The notes: generated from the letters alone by a model not told the origin. 64,000 nt of DNA from Marchantia polymorpha subsp. ruderalis (GCA_037833965.1 AP031353.1:1428501-1492500), one strand, 5' to 3'; positions 37,531 through 50,549 are shown, numbered from the stretch's first letter. Translations and numbers: made by a program.

Positions 37531-38533
37531 ATCTTTTTTAAAAAACCAGACAGAGTGGAAGACAATAATTTTATCTAAAACGTAAATCACTAAAATTATT
37601 ATATGAAAGTCTATGGTTCATGTGATGAGTTGAGGACTTTATTTGCTGACATGGTACTTTCCTTACCTTGCCACAACGTTAACCAGCGAGCTTTTGGTGT
37701 GATTGTTGGCTCCAATGAAAAGCGTGCAAGGTTTCAGGGCGTGACCCACGAAGTGTATTGTGTCTTTTCGACTTTCAGTTCTTAAAGAATTTTGCAAGTA
37801 CACGCGATTGTTTCAAAGCTTGTTGGCCTTTCTTAGTGGAAATAGCCATCTTTCAGTCGACTGGAGGAAAATCATTACACTACTTTTGATCTTTGCACTG
37901 CTACCTGCAACTCTAACTTTTAGAGAGCTAGTTTCCGTACTTCGATTCTATCATTTCTAGCCTACAAAGTAAAAAAAAAGTGACAAGTATTAGTTTAAAT
38001 TAACGTATGGGAAAACCAAAGTATGGATTTCGAAAAGTTCTTCATTGTTTTACAGCTGAATTTCTAAACTGTAGCGAATAAATTTGAAATCCATCAAAAT
38101 TCATAAAAAACTTTATCAAAAACCATTTTGAAAACATGAAGAACTTTTGGAAAGAAACTATAGACATTTTTTTCATTAAAATCCATTTTGTATCGTCCGT
38201 TTTAATGTACAAGTTGTGATATATTTATATATAAATATATATCACACACTATATTTTTGTAAATCATGAGATGAAATTGGATTAACATAATCATACACAC
38301 TATTTCGTTGAAGGCACGATTTGAAGTATTAGTCACCAACAAATGGAACACCACACTAGCGGTTAATATTCATCAACAGAGTTCACGTCAGCATAGCTGC
38401 CAATGGGGTACCAGTTTCTGATCTGTGGGACGAAAGAGGAGCATGAGTTAGTTACACCTCGTCGTAATCTGGTATGATTGGGAGAGTCATACTATTCCTC
38501 TCTTTGTCCCAGTCGATAACTACGCGTTGGCGA

Positions 38534-38565
38534 TTGGGCAGGCCCGCGGAGAAAAGCCTGCCCAA
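38534..38565. repeat. Inverted repeat, 10-bp GC-rich arms
   Basis: TTGGGCAGGC (38534-38543) and its exact reverse complement (38556-38565) enclose a 12-base loop. Confidence 0.85.
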
Positions 38566-38776
38566 AGTCGAAGGCTCTTTGCATATCCATCAAAGTAGAG
38601 ATCCGGGCTGCACCAGCATATGGCAACACATCAGTGTGACGTTCTCGGTTCCCAAGTGCACAGTTGTAAAGCTCGGGCACCTTTCTCGTGATCAATGCGC
38701 TTCAATGATGACATGACATGCAGCCTTCGCCTGTTCTCCATACGTGACTTCCACATTTGATACAAATTTGTTATAA

Positions 38777-38803
38777 ATTATTATTATTATTATTATTATT
38801 ATT
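38777..38803. repeat. (TTA)n microsatellite
   Basis: About nine uninterrupted TTA/ATT units in AT-rich intergenic sequence. Confidence 0.9.
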
Positions 38804-41791
38804 GCAATTCTAGAACAACCTGCGTTATTTTTTGAGAACATGAAGAATCACTTGTTTCACTTGCTCTGCCAGAAGAGCAGAGAGGTGAGAAAGGGGTAGA
38901 AAGATTTTTGACGTTGTGGTGCATTGTTGCAAGCTCGTGGATATGTTTATCCGATGGCGATCTCTATCTTCGCAATAGTGGGAGGTTGATGTTACCACAC
39001 TAAGACGTAGACTGCCTATTTTAAACCTGCGATAAGATTATATCCTCTGCACTCGATGGATCCCTGGAACAGAACAATATTGGCGTGGTCTACGACTCGC
39101 TAGACTTACTGCTTCAAGTTTGTCTTTTAGATTTCTGTCAAGTGGTATGAAATCTTCTGTCGGAATAAATCTCTCGAGGAAAGAGTTCCAGCCGTTTCCA
39201 GCCAAGTATACCTAACCCGAGGAACGTTGAGGGTACATCTATCGAAGTATCTTCGAAAAGGCTACCCTCTTGTGCGATTCGCTAACTGAAACTTGAATGA
39301 TTTGGTGAAAAGGTAGATTTGGGTGTCGCTTTTCCATCGATGTGCTTTACAGGAAAACACGAAAACCAGGTCGAGTTTGAGTGTAGCATGCAAGTTGAGT
39401 TGATATTTCAAAGGACTCTCGTCCCCTTTGTCTTTGTGTATATCATTTTGCTAGAAAAGGTGGGTGGATAGGAGAGGAAAATGAGAGGGAGGAAAAAAAT
39501 TAAATAATTAAAAGTTAAAGATGAAAGTCTTTCGATACAATTGTGCAGATCTCACGTGGTTAATGGGTGTATATGTCGTGGTGCCATTGGACTTTGGAAT
39601 GGCCTTGTGCATCACACTTGGAATTTTTTGGAAGATGATCGTTTTCGAAGCATTGGTGCTCACCCATCTCATCGAGATTGAAGACAACCACATCACTTTT
39701 ACACAGACCTCAAAAGCATTCCTCTCAGGCAATAATCGTGTCAGATTCGGCTGATTTTACCTACAATGCTCGCAGTAGCTTCTAGACTTGATAATTCTAG
39801 GTTCATAATCTTCCAGCTGAGATCTGGAATTGTATGTTCATCATAACATAGCGTGATGTTGTCTGCTGAATCTCGTGAACTGCATCCTTGTTACGGTCAC
39901 TTTGAATCAGGGATACGTGTAAAAGGATGAAGACAAGCAGGCTTTAACCGAGTTAGAGTCAGACCCTATATAAAATACATTACTCATATTATATATAATT
40001 ATATTTATATTTACATGCCCAATATTTTGAAAGTTATAAATAGTCCTCTGTTAGACGCTTTACAGAGGACTAGCATAAGCTCCCTTTGCAGGCGAAGAGA
40101 AGTAGATTGGTTCCCAACTCTGGGCAATCTATTCTTCAACGGACTTAAATCGTTGAGATTACAGGAGATCAGATATTCGGACTTCAAACTATAAACTTCT
40201 CAAAAGCGTATGTATGTATGAAAACATGGTTCACCAAAGATTCTCTTTCAACTAATTTCTAGCGACTGCAGAAGTTGGTTTCCTGAAAACTCCTTGAAAG
40301 TTCCTGTTCTTTTACTCATAGCCTTTCTCTTTCACTGAAGTCATGTAGAATAGGTTGAGTGGTCTCTACATTCTCTTTCAGTGTCTTTGACTATTTCTCT
40401 TACTGTTGTGGAATGACCACATCCTAATGGTGACAAGTGTGAATGCTAGTGTATCTTAGCTACACTAGAAAAATCACCCTTTTTTATTTTACTCACATAG
40501 GTTAAACTTTTGTAAGACAAAGAGGCTTATATTCCACACAGGGTCATATAGATTTCCATCGGATCTAAGCTTACCTAATTTAATGGCAAAATATGAGTAC
40601 CTATAAATAAATATGAGGTGTTTGGTATGTCTATCATCTTTATGTTTATAACCACAACAACCATGTAGTGGAGCAACAGCGGCCAAGGTCTACACGGAAT
40701 TGCTTACCATATTAGTCAACAGCAGTATCTTTCGTTTGGCATATTGTACGAAGTATTTCAGTCCTTATGTATTCATGGTCTTAGACTAAAATAGTGTTTT
40801 AGTTGATGCAATTTATATGACAGCAATATCATTAAATGATCCTTACATGGATGCTCACGTTTTATTCAAAAAGTCCATATATTTTGGTTAAGAGATACAG
40901 ATTCCCCAGTTTTAAAATTACTAGGCACCCACAATTGTTTTTCAAAAACTCATACGAGTTCTCAAACTGTCATCATAACTAAGCTTGTTATAAGATGAAA
41001 GAGGTCTGCAAAGCCTTTCGATGTGCCTAACGTCGTGGACACTGTCACCAACCTTGCTCATGGCTTGCTTGCTTGCATGCATGCGTAGTGGGAAAGATAG
41101 AGAGCTGTCGAAGGCGTAACTGGAGAAGGAGATTTGCCACGTCCAGTTCTCTTGTCTCTGTCTCCTCTGGCCTTTGTTGGACCCTGCTTTTCAACGCTAC
41201 ACTACTTTTGCCAAGCGTATGTTATTCCATGCGTCACAATTTGCCCAATCTCAGGGTTGGATTGCAATCTCCGAACTCCGGCGTGTGGTCAATGATCGGA
41301 TCTCTCTCGCCTCTTACCAACTGACGTACATGGCTTCTGCCCCCAAAACGAGATATGGACCATGAGCCCTGCCTTCTGGTGATGGGTCACAGATAGAATT
41401 TATGCAATATATAGAATTTAGAATATTTATAGAGTTTTATTTTTTAAGTATACACTCATGTTCTCCGGGTTGAACAAATGGACGCACCACTTGGTGATAT
41501 GTTCATGACCATGGCGAGGGTCGCTAATTGAGGCTGATGTGAAAAAGCCAATTCTCAGCATTGATAGTCTTTTATCAGGAGATCTTTGGTAATACTTTTC
41601 GACCACGAGAAAGGTATTTTGCTAGCTGACCAACTACTTTGCAGAAGGATTTCTTTAGAGTGCAAAATCTTCTACAACCAGACAGGTTCCTTACACTTAT
41701 TGCTTGCATGAGATCGAAGGTGTACTGCTTCAGGACTTTTCACTTTTACATAAAGAGCTGCCTCCTTGGCCTACCGGGAGCAATAAGGCTA

Positions 41792-41826
41792 TGGAGCAAG
41801 ATGTTTCAAAGGGTCATCTTGCTCCA
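41792..41826. repeat. Inverted repeat, 12-bp arms, 11-base loop
   Basis: TGGAGCAAGATG (41792-41803) pairs exactly with CATCTTGCTCCA (41815-41826). Intergenic. Confidence 0.85.
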
Positions 41827-42822
41827 AAGTCTTACTGGACGAGTCCAATGGCTTGGCTTCTCGGCGGGATACACTGGGCCACACTACTTGATATCATACA
41901 ATATTAAACAACATGCAGATTTTTAAACATACATTATTCAATTTCTGTCATCATTTCTCAACTGTAATTATGCTTCTCTTTTGCAGACCTGGTCTGGTCT
42001 TGAAGGTTTTCACTAAATAAATTCGATCCTATCTCAAGTTGTACTCACTACTTTAAATAACTGAGAGTCCACGGAGAAGATTTTAGATCCAAGAGTCGAA
42101 ACTTGTTACGAAAAATAAAATAGAGTATTTTCCTTCACAGTGAGCTACAATGTGCTCCTGTATGAGTAGGTCTGGTGAAATCATTATTTGATATACACCA
42201 ATCAATCTTAAATTAATTTCTGTGGTCACAGATTACGAGTCCTGTTTACTGACAAATGGAGAAATCATTGGAAGGTTCTCGAGTCATCTCGCTTTCACAC
42301 AAATCCACTCTGATCTCAGATGATTTATTGAAGCTAATTAAGTAGACCATGATTACAAGCTCTTGATAAAAATCTGTGAATAATCATTGCAATATCTTCT
42401 CGGAAGTTGAAACCTTTATCCATGTTCAAGATTCCTCTGTGAGAAAATCCGATCGATGGTTTGCATTGGACGAGAAATCACACGGTCGTTCGTTGGCCTT
42501 CTCATGCGTACGAGTATTAATAGCACCCGAACTTCCAAATCCTGTACCTACTGATCAAGAGAAACTGCAAGGAAGGAAAACAAGGATCGAGCTCCTGAAC
42601 CCTCGCAAACTGCAAGTATGAGAACCGGTTCTCGATCGACTCCAGGTCCTCAGGCAGAACCAGTCAGTGATTATAAATACGAGGAATATCAGTCACTCAT
42701 TGCGAACGTGAATAAAGCGGACTGCGTTCTCGATGCCCGACCGCCACCTGGCACCTCCGCCGATGGCCCTGCATCCACTGTGGCAAAAGGTTACCGGCAG
42801 ACGTCGGCGTGAGTCGGACGTG

Positions 42823-43069
42823 GAAACTAATATATCAAAAGCTTATTCCTCCTTTTAGCTCATTTGCCCCTAGCCCCACCTTACTTTGGGGCTCCATCCA
42901 CATGAGGGTCTTCCCAACTATTTATCTAATTCTCTTCGACTTTTTCCTCGAAACTGATATATCAAAAGCATATTTTCTTGTAGCCCAATTGCCTAGGCCC
43001 ACTTACTTTGGGGTTCCATCCAAATAAGGGTCTTCCCAAATATTTATCTAGTTTCTTCCGACTTTTTCC
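42823..43069. repeat. Imperfect tandem duplication of about 120-127 bp
   Basis: Copy 1 spans 42823-42949 and copy 2 spans 42950-43069. Both begin GAAACTrATATATCAAAAGC, contain TTACTTTGGGG...TCCATCCA...GGGTCTTCCCAA..TATTTATCTA, and end GACTTTTTCC, with small indels. No coding capacity was recognised. Confidence 0.88.
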
Positions 43070-45062
43070 TTTACATTTTGTACGGTCGTTTGGTTTATAC
43101 GGCTCGATGGGTGCTCCCGACCCTTTCGCTCTATATTTCTCGGAGTTTGTCGTTTAGCGGAATGTATCCGTTCGAGGTTGTTAACAGCCCGACGGGCGGA
43201 CAAGACGGGCCAGACGATGACGTAACGCTCCAGAAAGGAAACTGCCCGCTGGCCGCGGCAATAGAAAAATAGAGACTGGAAACGCGCCGCTGACTGGGCC
43301 CCCCGAAAGGAATCGATCGCGGATGTGGCCAACTGATTGGCTGACGGAAATGGTTAATATGGATGGTTCTTGCCATCGGGTCTGTTTTTGTCGGCCGTCC
43401 GATTGGACGTTCGAAAGTGCGAGGACAAAGGACGGGAATGAATGAGCGGACGGCCAACCGCGAGGCGGGGGCGGTGCAACTGCGTCGGAAACTTATCCCC
43501 GAGCTTTCCCTTCCCGTGAACTGTACACGGAAGACGTCCACGGAGAACTCGGCAACATACGGAATTTTCAGAACAGGATTTGATAGCACTGAAGGTATTT
43601 TCGGTATCTTGGCTAAACATACGGATCTCATTTTATTACAAATATGAGAATAAAGGAATTGCGTTTGCTTCCTGTAGAATAAACTTCTCAAAAGACAATT
43701 AAATTTTTCGTAGAAATCTCAATCACACTACACCAACTATCTTTCAGGATATAAATCTGAATTTTGCATATCATTTTGATACTTTACTTTCAACTCTTTG
43801 CCATTGGTGGTATTCTTTACATCAATATATTCGATCATTTTACTTATGTATGTCTAATGTCACATCTTCTGGGCAGAAGTATGGAGCGCAAACAATCATT
43901 CCGATAACATCTTCTTTCTTTTGGTGAAGACTCAAACAAAAGAGTTACGTGAGAGTTATTATCAGTGCAATATATATAATACGTGATGAAAGATGCCACA
44001 GCACTAATTTTGAGAGATTTCCTAATCCCACGTATCTGTATTAGTCAACATTCTTTCTAAAAAATCATTGCAAAAACGCCAGTCAGCATATTACAAACTT
44101 GTATGGAATCAATAAAATGAAATCCAACTACTAGCCCTCTTAATGAACCGAGCCGTATTCGCTAATGCTGGAAATAAATTATTGTTGATCATGAGAAAAA
44201 AAGTCAAGATAATATAGACACGGGCAAGGCAACACGAGGGAGCAAGGACAACACGCACCTCGGTCTTCTGGTCATTAAGAGGGCCGCGGTGACCGGCAAC
44301 CGGAGCAAGCGGGGCTGGTTGAGGGGAGGGGGGGGCCTCGAATGGAGCGCCGCTAAGGTGAGCGCCTCTGACGCGTTCCTGCAAGATCCGGGAGGACGGT
44401 TAGTCAGTCGAGGCCGGAGGCGAAGAAGAGAAGATTCAACGGATCTGCCGAAGGCACAGGTGGCGCGCATGGATTCGCGGGGCCGCGATTGACCGGGGCC
44501 GGGGTCTCCGTGGACACCGCAGGAAAGCGTCGGGAAAGCAGCCGCGCCTACGAACACGAACATACGGTCCGCCAACTGGCCGGTGCTCGGTGGGCGAGTG
44601 GGCGGGGGGGGGCCACGGGAGAGCACGGGAGGGGAGAGGTGCCGGAGTTGTAGGCAGCGCGGTAGCGGTAGCGGTAGCGTTGCTACTGTGGTTGAGGAGG
44701 AAGAGGACGAGGGCCACTCCATTCCTGTCACGCAGTCGGTCGCGGGCCGACCACGGATTAAAAGATTCATTCCCTGCGGATTCGCGAGGCCCGTCGAGGT
44801 CTTTGTGACGAGGCCGGATCGGGCTTTTCCATTTCTTGGTCCCTTTGCTCGAAGGCTTGAAAGACCCGCTCTGACAGTCGGCGACGAGAGAGGGAGAGCA
44901 GGGCAGGGGAGGGAGGGAGTGAGGCGGGGGGGGGGGTCGATTGTGGCAAGTTTCTTTCGAGAGGTTGAGGAGGGCAGAGGACGAGGCTCTCGGAAGAGAC
45001 GAGAGCGCAGGTTTGGCGAGGGCAGCTTATCGCAACGAGGCTCGTGGTCGCTGCTGCTGCTG

Positions 45063-45108
45063 CTCTTTCTTTCTCTCTTTCTCTCTCGCTCTCTCTCTAT
45101 CTCTCTCT
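45063..45108. repeat. CT-rich microsatellite in the 5' leader/promoter
   Basis: Interrupted (TC)n, about 370 bases upstream of the START-domain gene's start codon. CT/GA tracts near transcription starts are common in plants. Confidence 0.9.
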
Positions 45109-45286
45109 GTGCCAGAATCAGGAACGAGAGCAGCGGGCGGAGCAGGGGGGGCGAGGTCAGCGAGCGCCTCGTGATTTTGGTCGTTTGTTTTGCGACGCGG
45201 GTCGGCGGGAGGGAGGGAGTGTTAGTTGTTGGAGTTAGTGCGAGAGGCTCGTAAGCTGGCGGTTGGTGGAGAAATTTGTGAGGGTG

Positions 45287-45364
45287 ATGGTGATGGTGAT
45301 GGTGGGCGCTTGCGTTGGAGAGCGAGGTGCTGTGGCTGTTGCTGTCTATGACTTTGGGAATTGA
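45287..45364 (+). promoter_or_regulatory. Upstream open reading frame (25 codons)
   Basis: It begins ATGGTGATGGTGATGGTG and ends TGA at 45362-45364, 110 bases before the main ATG. A second upstream ATG at about 45349 opens a frame that runs past the main start to about 45539. If the leader is unspliced and includes these, they would damp translation of the main frame. Confidence 0.4.
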
Positions 45365-45474
45365 GTTGAAGGTGGAATTTGATCCGATCTCTTTAGTCAC
45401 AGGTTTTAGAGGATTACAGGTCGGGGATGTGGAGACGAGCGCTGGAGCGAGGAATGTGAGAGGTTCGCAACAGG

Positions 45475-48400
45475 ATGACATCGAACGAAGGACGCCTGCG
45501 GTTGGACAGGACTTTGACATCACCTGCGTTTTCTTATAAGGAGAGCGTCAACCTTATTGTTAAAAGGCATCTTGTGAAGTCGTCTCTCGCCGATGCTGGG
45601 CATGGTGAGTCATTCTTCCGTGACTCAGAGCGTACAATTACACGAAAGCGGGCGACCCTCGCGCATCTCCCTTCGTAATCTGTACCCTATAGATGATTGT
45701 CCATCTGCCCGAATGTCGTTTTATATGTGACTAGGATCGGGAGGAACGTTCTACTCATCTGTGGCATTCTGGTCAGTCACAAATGTATCCGATCAGTCTT
45801 GCGACGGAGCACAGAGCCTTTGTCCCGAATACTAGTATCAAATAGTCTTTTCAGCGTGCCCATTGCTTGAGCTTTAAGTTTTCTTAAGAGTGCCAATGAA
45901 GCTCTTCGGATACTTTCTTACAGATTGTCTGTGCACGTTGATCGAGCGTCTGCTGGTTCACATGAGTGTTTCCAACGTGGGCTGCCGCAGTCTTTGCCAC
46001 AAATATTCCAGCAGAGTTAATCTTGAGCGTTTGCACGCATGTCTCCCCTGGTTGGAGTGCATACTTGTGAGGTGAAGGGGTTTCGACCACTACTTCTGTT
46101 GTCATCAAGTAGCTGTCTTTTGTTTCCGGTAGTTTTCCGGGTTTCGCCAATGCGATAACTTGATTCAGGTGCCAAAAGGTGAAGCCAAGCCAACTTCGTG
46201 AGTTTGGGAGATTGGCTTGAGTGCCTAGGTACCGATTTCTGAAAGCCGTACATCGTGTGGCCTTCGATGCATGTGCTCCGAATTTTAGCATGCATTTGTT
46301 CAACCACGCGTAGGTCTTAATTTGGTGCCGTTCCTCTGGTCCTCAAGCTGACAGATCTTTCCAGACGAGCGGGCCTGGTACAAACTTGAACCTCGACCCG
46401 AATACTAATGCACCGTGATCTAAATTGCGATCGATGCGGCACATTTATTTTTGACATTATGGAACATTACTGGCCAGTGGAAAGGTTTCTACCTGGACTT
46501 ACCTCCACAAGTTTTTCGGCTTCACTACGTTTCAATCGGTTCTGTTTGTGAACGTAGCGGGTAGTCAAACCGTTTGCTGCATTTTTACCACGCAATGAAC
46601 TTACGTGATGGAATGAACAACTGGTGTACCTTTACACTGATTGTCCTCAGAAAAAATCTTTCACGGGATTATGAAGTTAAGACGTGAACGAGAGATTTTG
46701 ATTCTTGCTTTCACACGAGATAAGGATGGCCCACTTGGTAAATCTGAACTGAGGAAGTGAGTTGGAGATAAGGATCCATTTCATTTTTATTTGTTTGTGA
46801 CACGATAGGACTCATTCGCTACTTTTTGTAACCCGACAGCTGACCACCATCAAGACGGTTTTGTTTACATCATCTCCCGACTAGTGAAAGTGACGGACCA
46901 TGTTATGGGGTTGAGTCGATTAGACATTGTCCACATTACAACTGGGCTTTTTATGTCGATATCGTGTGTGCTACTTTCTTTACGTTGTTTCCTTGGTCTG
47001 TATCTCTTTCCAGCTGTTCGACGTACAGAAAATCTGAATTGATCTTTGATGATTCTTCTATCAGATGGTAAAGTAGGTGCGAATGAATTGGCTCTAGGAG
47101 GAAAATATTTTGAAGAAGTCGCACAGCACTGGTCCAACAAGATTTGGACATTTTTGGAAGCATTGAAGAGTGCGAGCGCTGAACGCATTGAAAAGCTCTC
47201 AGCCTCCGAAGACACCAGTGGTTCTTCGAGGGAATGGAAGGTAAGCAGTTTACACACATTTCCACGCGGAATAGGTGCCTTCTTTGCATGTTTTGAATCT
47301 GGCTCATACTGAGTCACCTGTCGCTTACTGGAATGTGGTTTCCGCACTTGCAGCTCAAAGATCAGAACGATCGTCACAGGGTGATGTACCGGGAAGGACC
47401 TATAGGAACGCCCTTTCATACCCTGTGCCTGGATGGGGTTATGGACGGGAATATGGCCAATGGTACAGTTTTCTTGCACATCATGTACTGAATGCATGCC
47501 CTTCAAAGCTGGTAGTACTTGAATGTACTTGACTTATCTGCTTTTATTTGCCCTCAATTAAGAGTCATATTCTGGTGTTCGTCTAGAGGCGTTTTTGTTT
47601 GAAGAACTGGATTGCAGGATGTCTTTCACTGCAGCACGCTGTTGATGATTATTGTCAAGGTTTATTGAAGTGCTCATGTTTCCACAATTGGATGTGATTT
47701 CAGCTCTATGTGTTGGCTGGGAAGTTCCGAACTACAAGGATTGGTAGGTCAAGAACCTTGCTCCAGATTGGAATGAAGTGCATCTAGATATTTAGCACTG
47801 TACGGACGTTCTTCTTTCACATCTCTCGAGTCTAACAATACCGTCAATATTACCGCAGTGAGAGTTGGATGGTTGCAGATTTCGAATGTGTAGGATAGTT
47901 GATTCCTTAGTCTTACGTGAGTGATCATGTTGGCAGGTTTCCTCAGTTCACGGTACCCACATTTAAAATAACGGAGGCTAAATGGCTGCGCAAGGTCCGA
48001 GTAGGGGAGGCTCTGTCATTACTGCGGTAAGTTTGAGAGTGCTCCTCTTGTTACGAGTCGTGGATTTATCCTGTTTATCGTAAGAGACTCACGTAGTTAT
48101 TACGGAAGTGGCTGAGACATGTTTGACTTTGCTGCTTGAAGGCTGAAAGTACCATGGCCTGTTTCGCCAAGAGAGATTGTCATGTCATCCTTCGAGCTGG
48201 AATATTTCGAAGAGGACATCATTATTGTTCTTCTTGAATCGGTATGTCCACAAATCCCGTTTTTGTACATCGGCTTACTTCTTTTTTTGTAGTTAAGATT
48301 TCGAATTTCCTGTTTCTGAAATATATTCTGTATCGGGGGAGATGAGCTGGCTAACCCATATATTCATGTACTGACGAAGTACATTTCTTTAATCCTTCGA

Positions 48401-50549
48401 TGATACTAGTCAAGGCTTCGAGGTCGGGATATATGACATGTGCCCATCGATTTTACTTATATTCAGTTTACGTATTTTTTTCCTACTAGTGGGCGTGAGC
48501 TCACACAATCCGCACTCATTTCACTTCGTTGCCCTATGGCCATCAGGCTCCGGATGCTGATGAGATTAATGAGAAGCTCCACGGATTCAGTGCCGATGAT
48601 CTGCCTGCACCTTGTCAAAACGTGCGGATGAACTTGTGTGGAGGATTTATAATGCAGAAAATGAATGCTGATCAGTTTTTTTTCCGGTGAGCTATTCATC
48701 CCATTGTTTGTGTTTCCTATAGTTGGCGTTGGGATGGGTGTGCCTCTTGTCGGTCTGTCGAACTCTATTATTGTGATTGGAATTGTAGAGAGTCCTTGAA
48801 GTGACCTGCGCTAATATCAGAGAGCCTTGTAGGTGGTACTCAACCGTTCTAAATCTGGAATCGCGAATGCGCTGGTTCCCTTATGACCTTTTTTATCTAA
48901 ACCATTTTTAGTGCGTACAGAAGTTACCGATACTATTCAGTGGACAGTCGCTCCTACCTCTTATGAGTTACAAAACCGTTTGCTTTTTTGTGCAGTACAA
49001 TAGCTGATCTGGACATGAAGCTTGATTTTGTACCTCCCATGATAATCAATTTCATATCCAGGCAGTTGGCCGGGCAAGGACTGAAGCTGTATCAAAAGGT
49101 CAGTTGTTGGTTGCCCTTAAGTTCGTATGTCAACCCGCTCCGGTCATTCTATTGTTATCATTCTTTTGTTTTACTCACAGTTTCATGCATATCATCAATT
49201 TCTCGGTTTTCCCCGGCTCGTAGTGTTGAGAACAATTATTTATAGCATAAGTGGCAATCTATCAGACATGTGGTTTGACACCCGACTGTGCCTGGTGGCA
49301 GTTGATCACGGCTGTAGGTCACGGAACAGGAAGTGGGAAGGTTTTTCAACCACTTTTGAAAACAGAACCTCTATATGATCGAGTTAAAGAGGGTTTGGAT
49401 GCGAAGGCTGCGGCAGATGGTGAGCCTTTCGTCTCCTTGCCCATTGAAAGGCTACCAGCATTTAAAGATAGCGTGAAGGCGAAGACCTTGCAAGGCAGTA
49501 TATTAAGAATTGGGAGCTCCGAAAGTTACAGGGTTGTCCCTTTTCCTGTTAAAACAGAGGAGGAGGGTTCCATTGTGGAAAACGAGATTGTTCCGAAGGT
49601 CGAAATTACACAGATCTCTCAACAATCTGAACTTCAGACGCCCTCGGCACCTCAACCTCACATTATAACCCATGAACCTGTTAAAACTGAGCCAGCGAAG
49701 AGCAGCGAGATTAAGTCCACTAAGAAAGACTCGATAATAGTGGAAGGAGAAGAAGCGAGAGAGTACGAAGATCCTGAAGTGGAATGGGCGGTGACCATTC
49801 TGGACAAGATGATAGCTTACAGCCGAACGTGTGCCGTTGGAAGCGGAGCCGATGCCACACCTAACAATGCGACAGTTGATAAAACCAACCCCTCCTTACT
49901 CCCAGCTGATGTACCGAAGCCACACGTAGAAATTTGTAGATCGGCTGCATTACCGACAGATGTGACGAAGGTACATGTAAATATAGATAAGGGAAAACCT
50001 CCTCTGACTCCTGTAAAGAATCAGAATCTTAAGAAAGGTCAAGTTTCGAAATCACCCCAGTCAGCTTTGGTGAAGACCCCTCAAAGACTGGTGAAGCAAT
50101 CACCGAGCATGCTTCTGTCTAGTGGGGAGATTGAGACTTCCGGTATGTCAGGTTTTCTATCAGCCAGTGAGATTGAAGTTGTCTCTGGATTGGACGATAC
50201 CGATGCTGAAACTGGAGCTAGTAGCAGGATGTCATGTCCGTCGAGCGGGCAAGAACCTGAGGTACAAAGCAGGCGAAGGCGCAATAGGTGGCGTTGGGGA
50301 GCCTGCTTTTCTCCCATCCTCATGTCCAAGAGACATCACCGTCGTAATAAATCAGGTATGGGGGACTCTGGGAGAGCGTCGGAGGGTCACTGGAGATCCA
50401 CTGTCGGCGATTCAGGCCGGTCTCTTAACCAGCGGGGCTACGTCACCGATGGTGACGAAAGATATGGTAGCCATGGTGAAGATTACCCGCCAGGTAGTGA
50501 TGGGCGATTTGTTACTCTCGGTGAGCTGTTGATGGACGATGGGCGCTGA
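45475..50549 (+). CDS. START/polyketide-cyclase-like lipid-binding protein, 9 exons
   Basis: Exons are 45475-45604, 47065-47240, 47354-47462, 47704-47743, 47937-48026, 48142-48241, 48547-48686, 48996-49098 and 49302-50549. All phases agree, giving 711 residues. Residues about 90-300 form a START-type hydrophobic-pocket domain of the plant lipid-transport superfamily. Recognisable blocks are CVGWEVPNYKDWFPQFTVP, LKVPWPVSPREIVMSSFE, DADEINEKLHGF, and LDMKLDFVPPMIINFISRQL. The match is to a plant subfamily of unknown ligand (Arabidopsis At5g06440-like, from memory). The single last exon encodes about 400 residues. After EPLYDRVKEGL it becomes Lys/Pro/Ser/Thr-rich and disordered, then ends in a basic patch (RRRRNRWRWG) and a Gly/Ser/Asp-rich tail. 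No signal peptide or membrane segment is seen. Intron 1 is about 1.46 kb, the longest here. The chosen ATG gives the family-like N-terminus LRLDRTLTSP...ESVNLIVKRHLV. Confidence 0.9.

Larger units (their letters stand above)
37531..42822. other. Intergenic, no recognised gene
   Basis: Largely AT-leaning sequence with short frames. It includes a near-palindromic AT tract at about 38216-38245, hairpins at 38534-38565 and 41792-41826, and an ATT microsatellite at about 38777-38803. Frames at 39508-39754, 41073-41365 and 41639-41926 are under 100 codons and match nothing I know. Confidence 0.55.
43070..45474. other. Upstream region of the START-domain gene
   Basis: 43070-43520 is moderately GC-rich. 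43650-44200 is AT-rich. 44200-45474 is strongly GC-rich with a CT tract at 45063-45108 and a GGTGAT triplication at about 45283-45303, forming the promoter and 5' leader of the gene that follows. The leader has upstream ATGs. A 439-codon antisense open frame across the GC-rich block is low-complexity and not credible as a gene. Confidence 0.6.

Noticed and set aside
38500-38720. Minus-strand 67-codon frame that looked exon-like
   Set aside because: I could not assign a family or splice partners. It is mentioned only as context for the nearby hairpin.
41073-41926. Short plus-strand frames considered as gene or element fragments
   Set aside because: They are under 100 codons, match no known family and have no consistent splice sites.
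44204-45523. 439-codon minus-strand frame antisense to the START-domain gene leader
   Set aside because: Its translation is Ser/Pro/His/Arg low-complexity dictated by GC-rich and microsatellite DNA. It also runs antisense to a credible promoter and leader.
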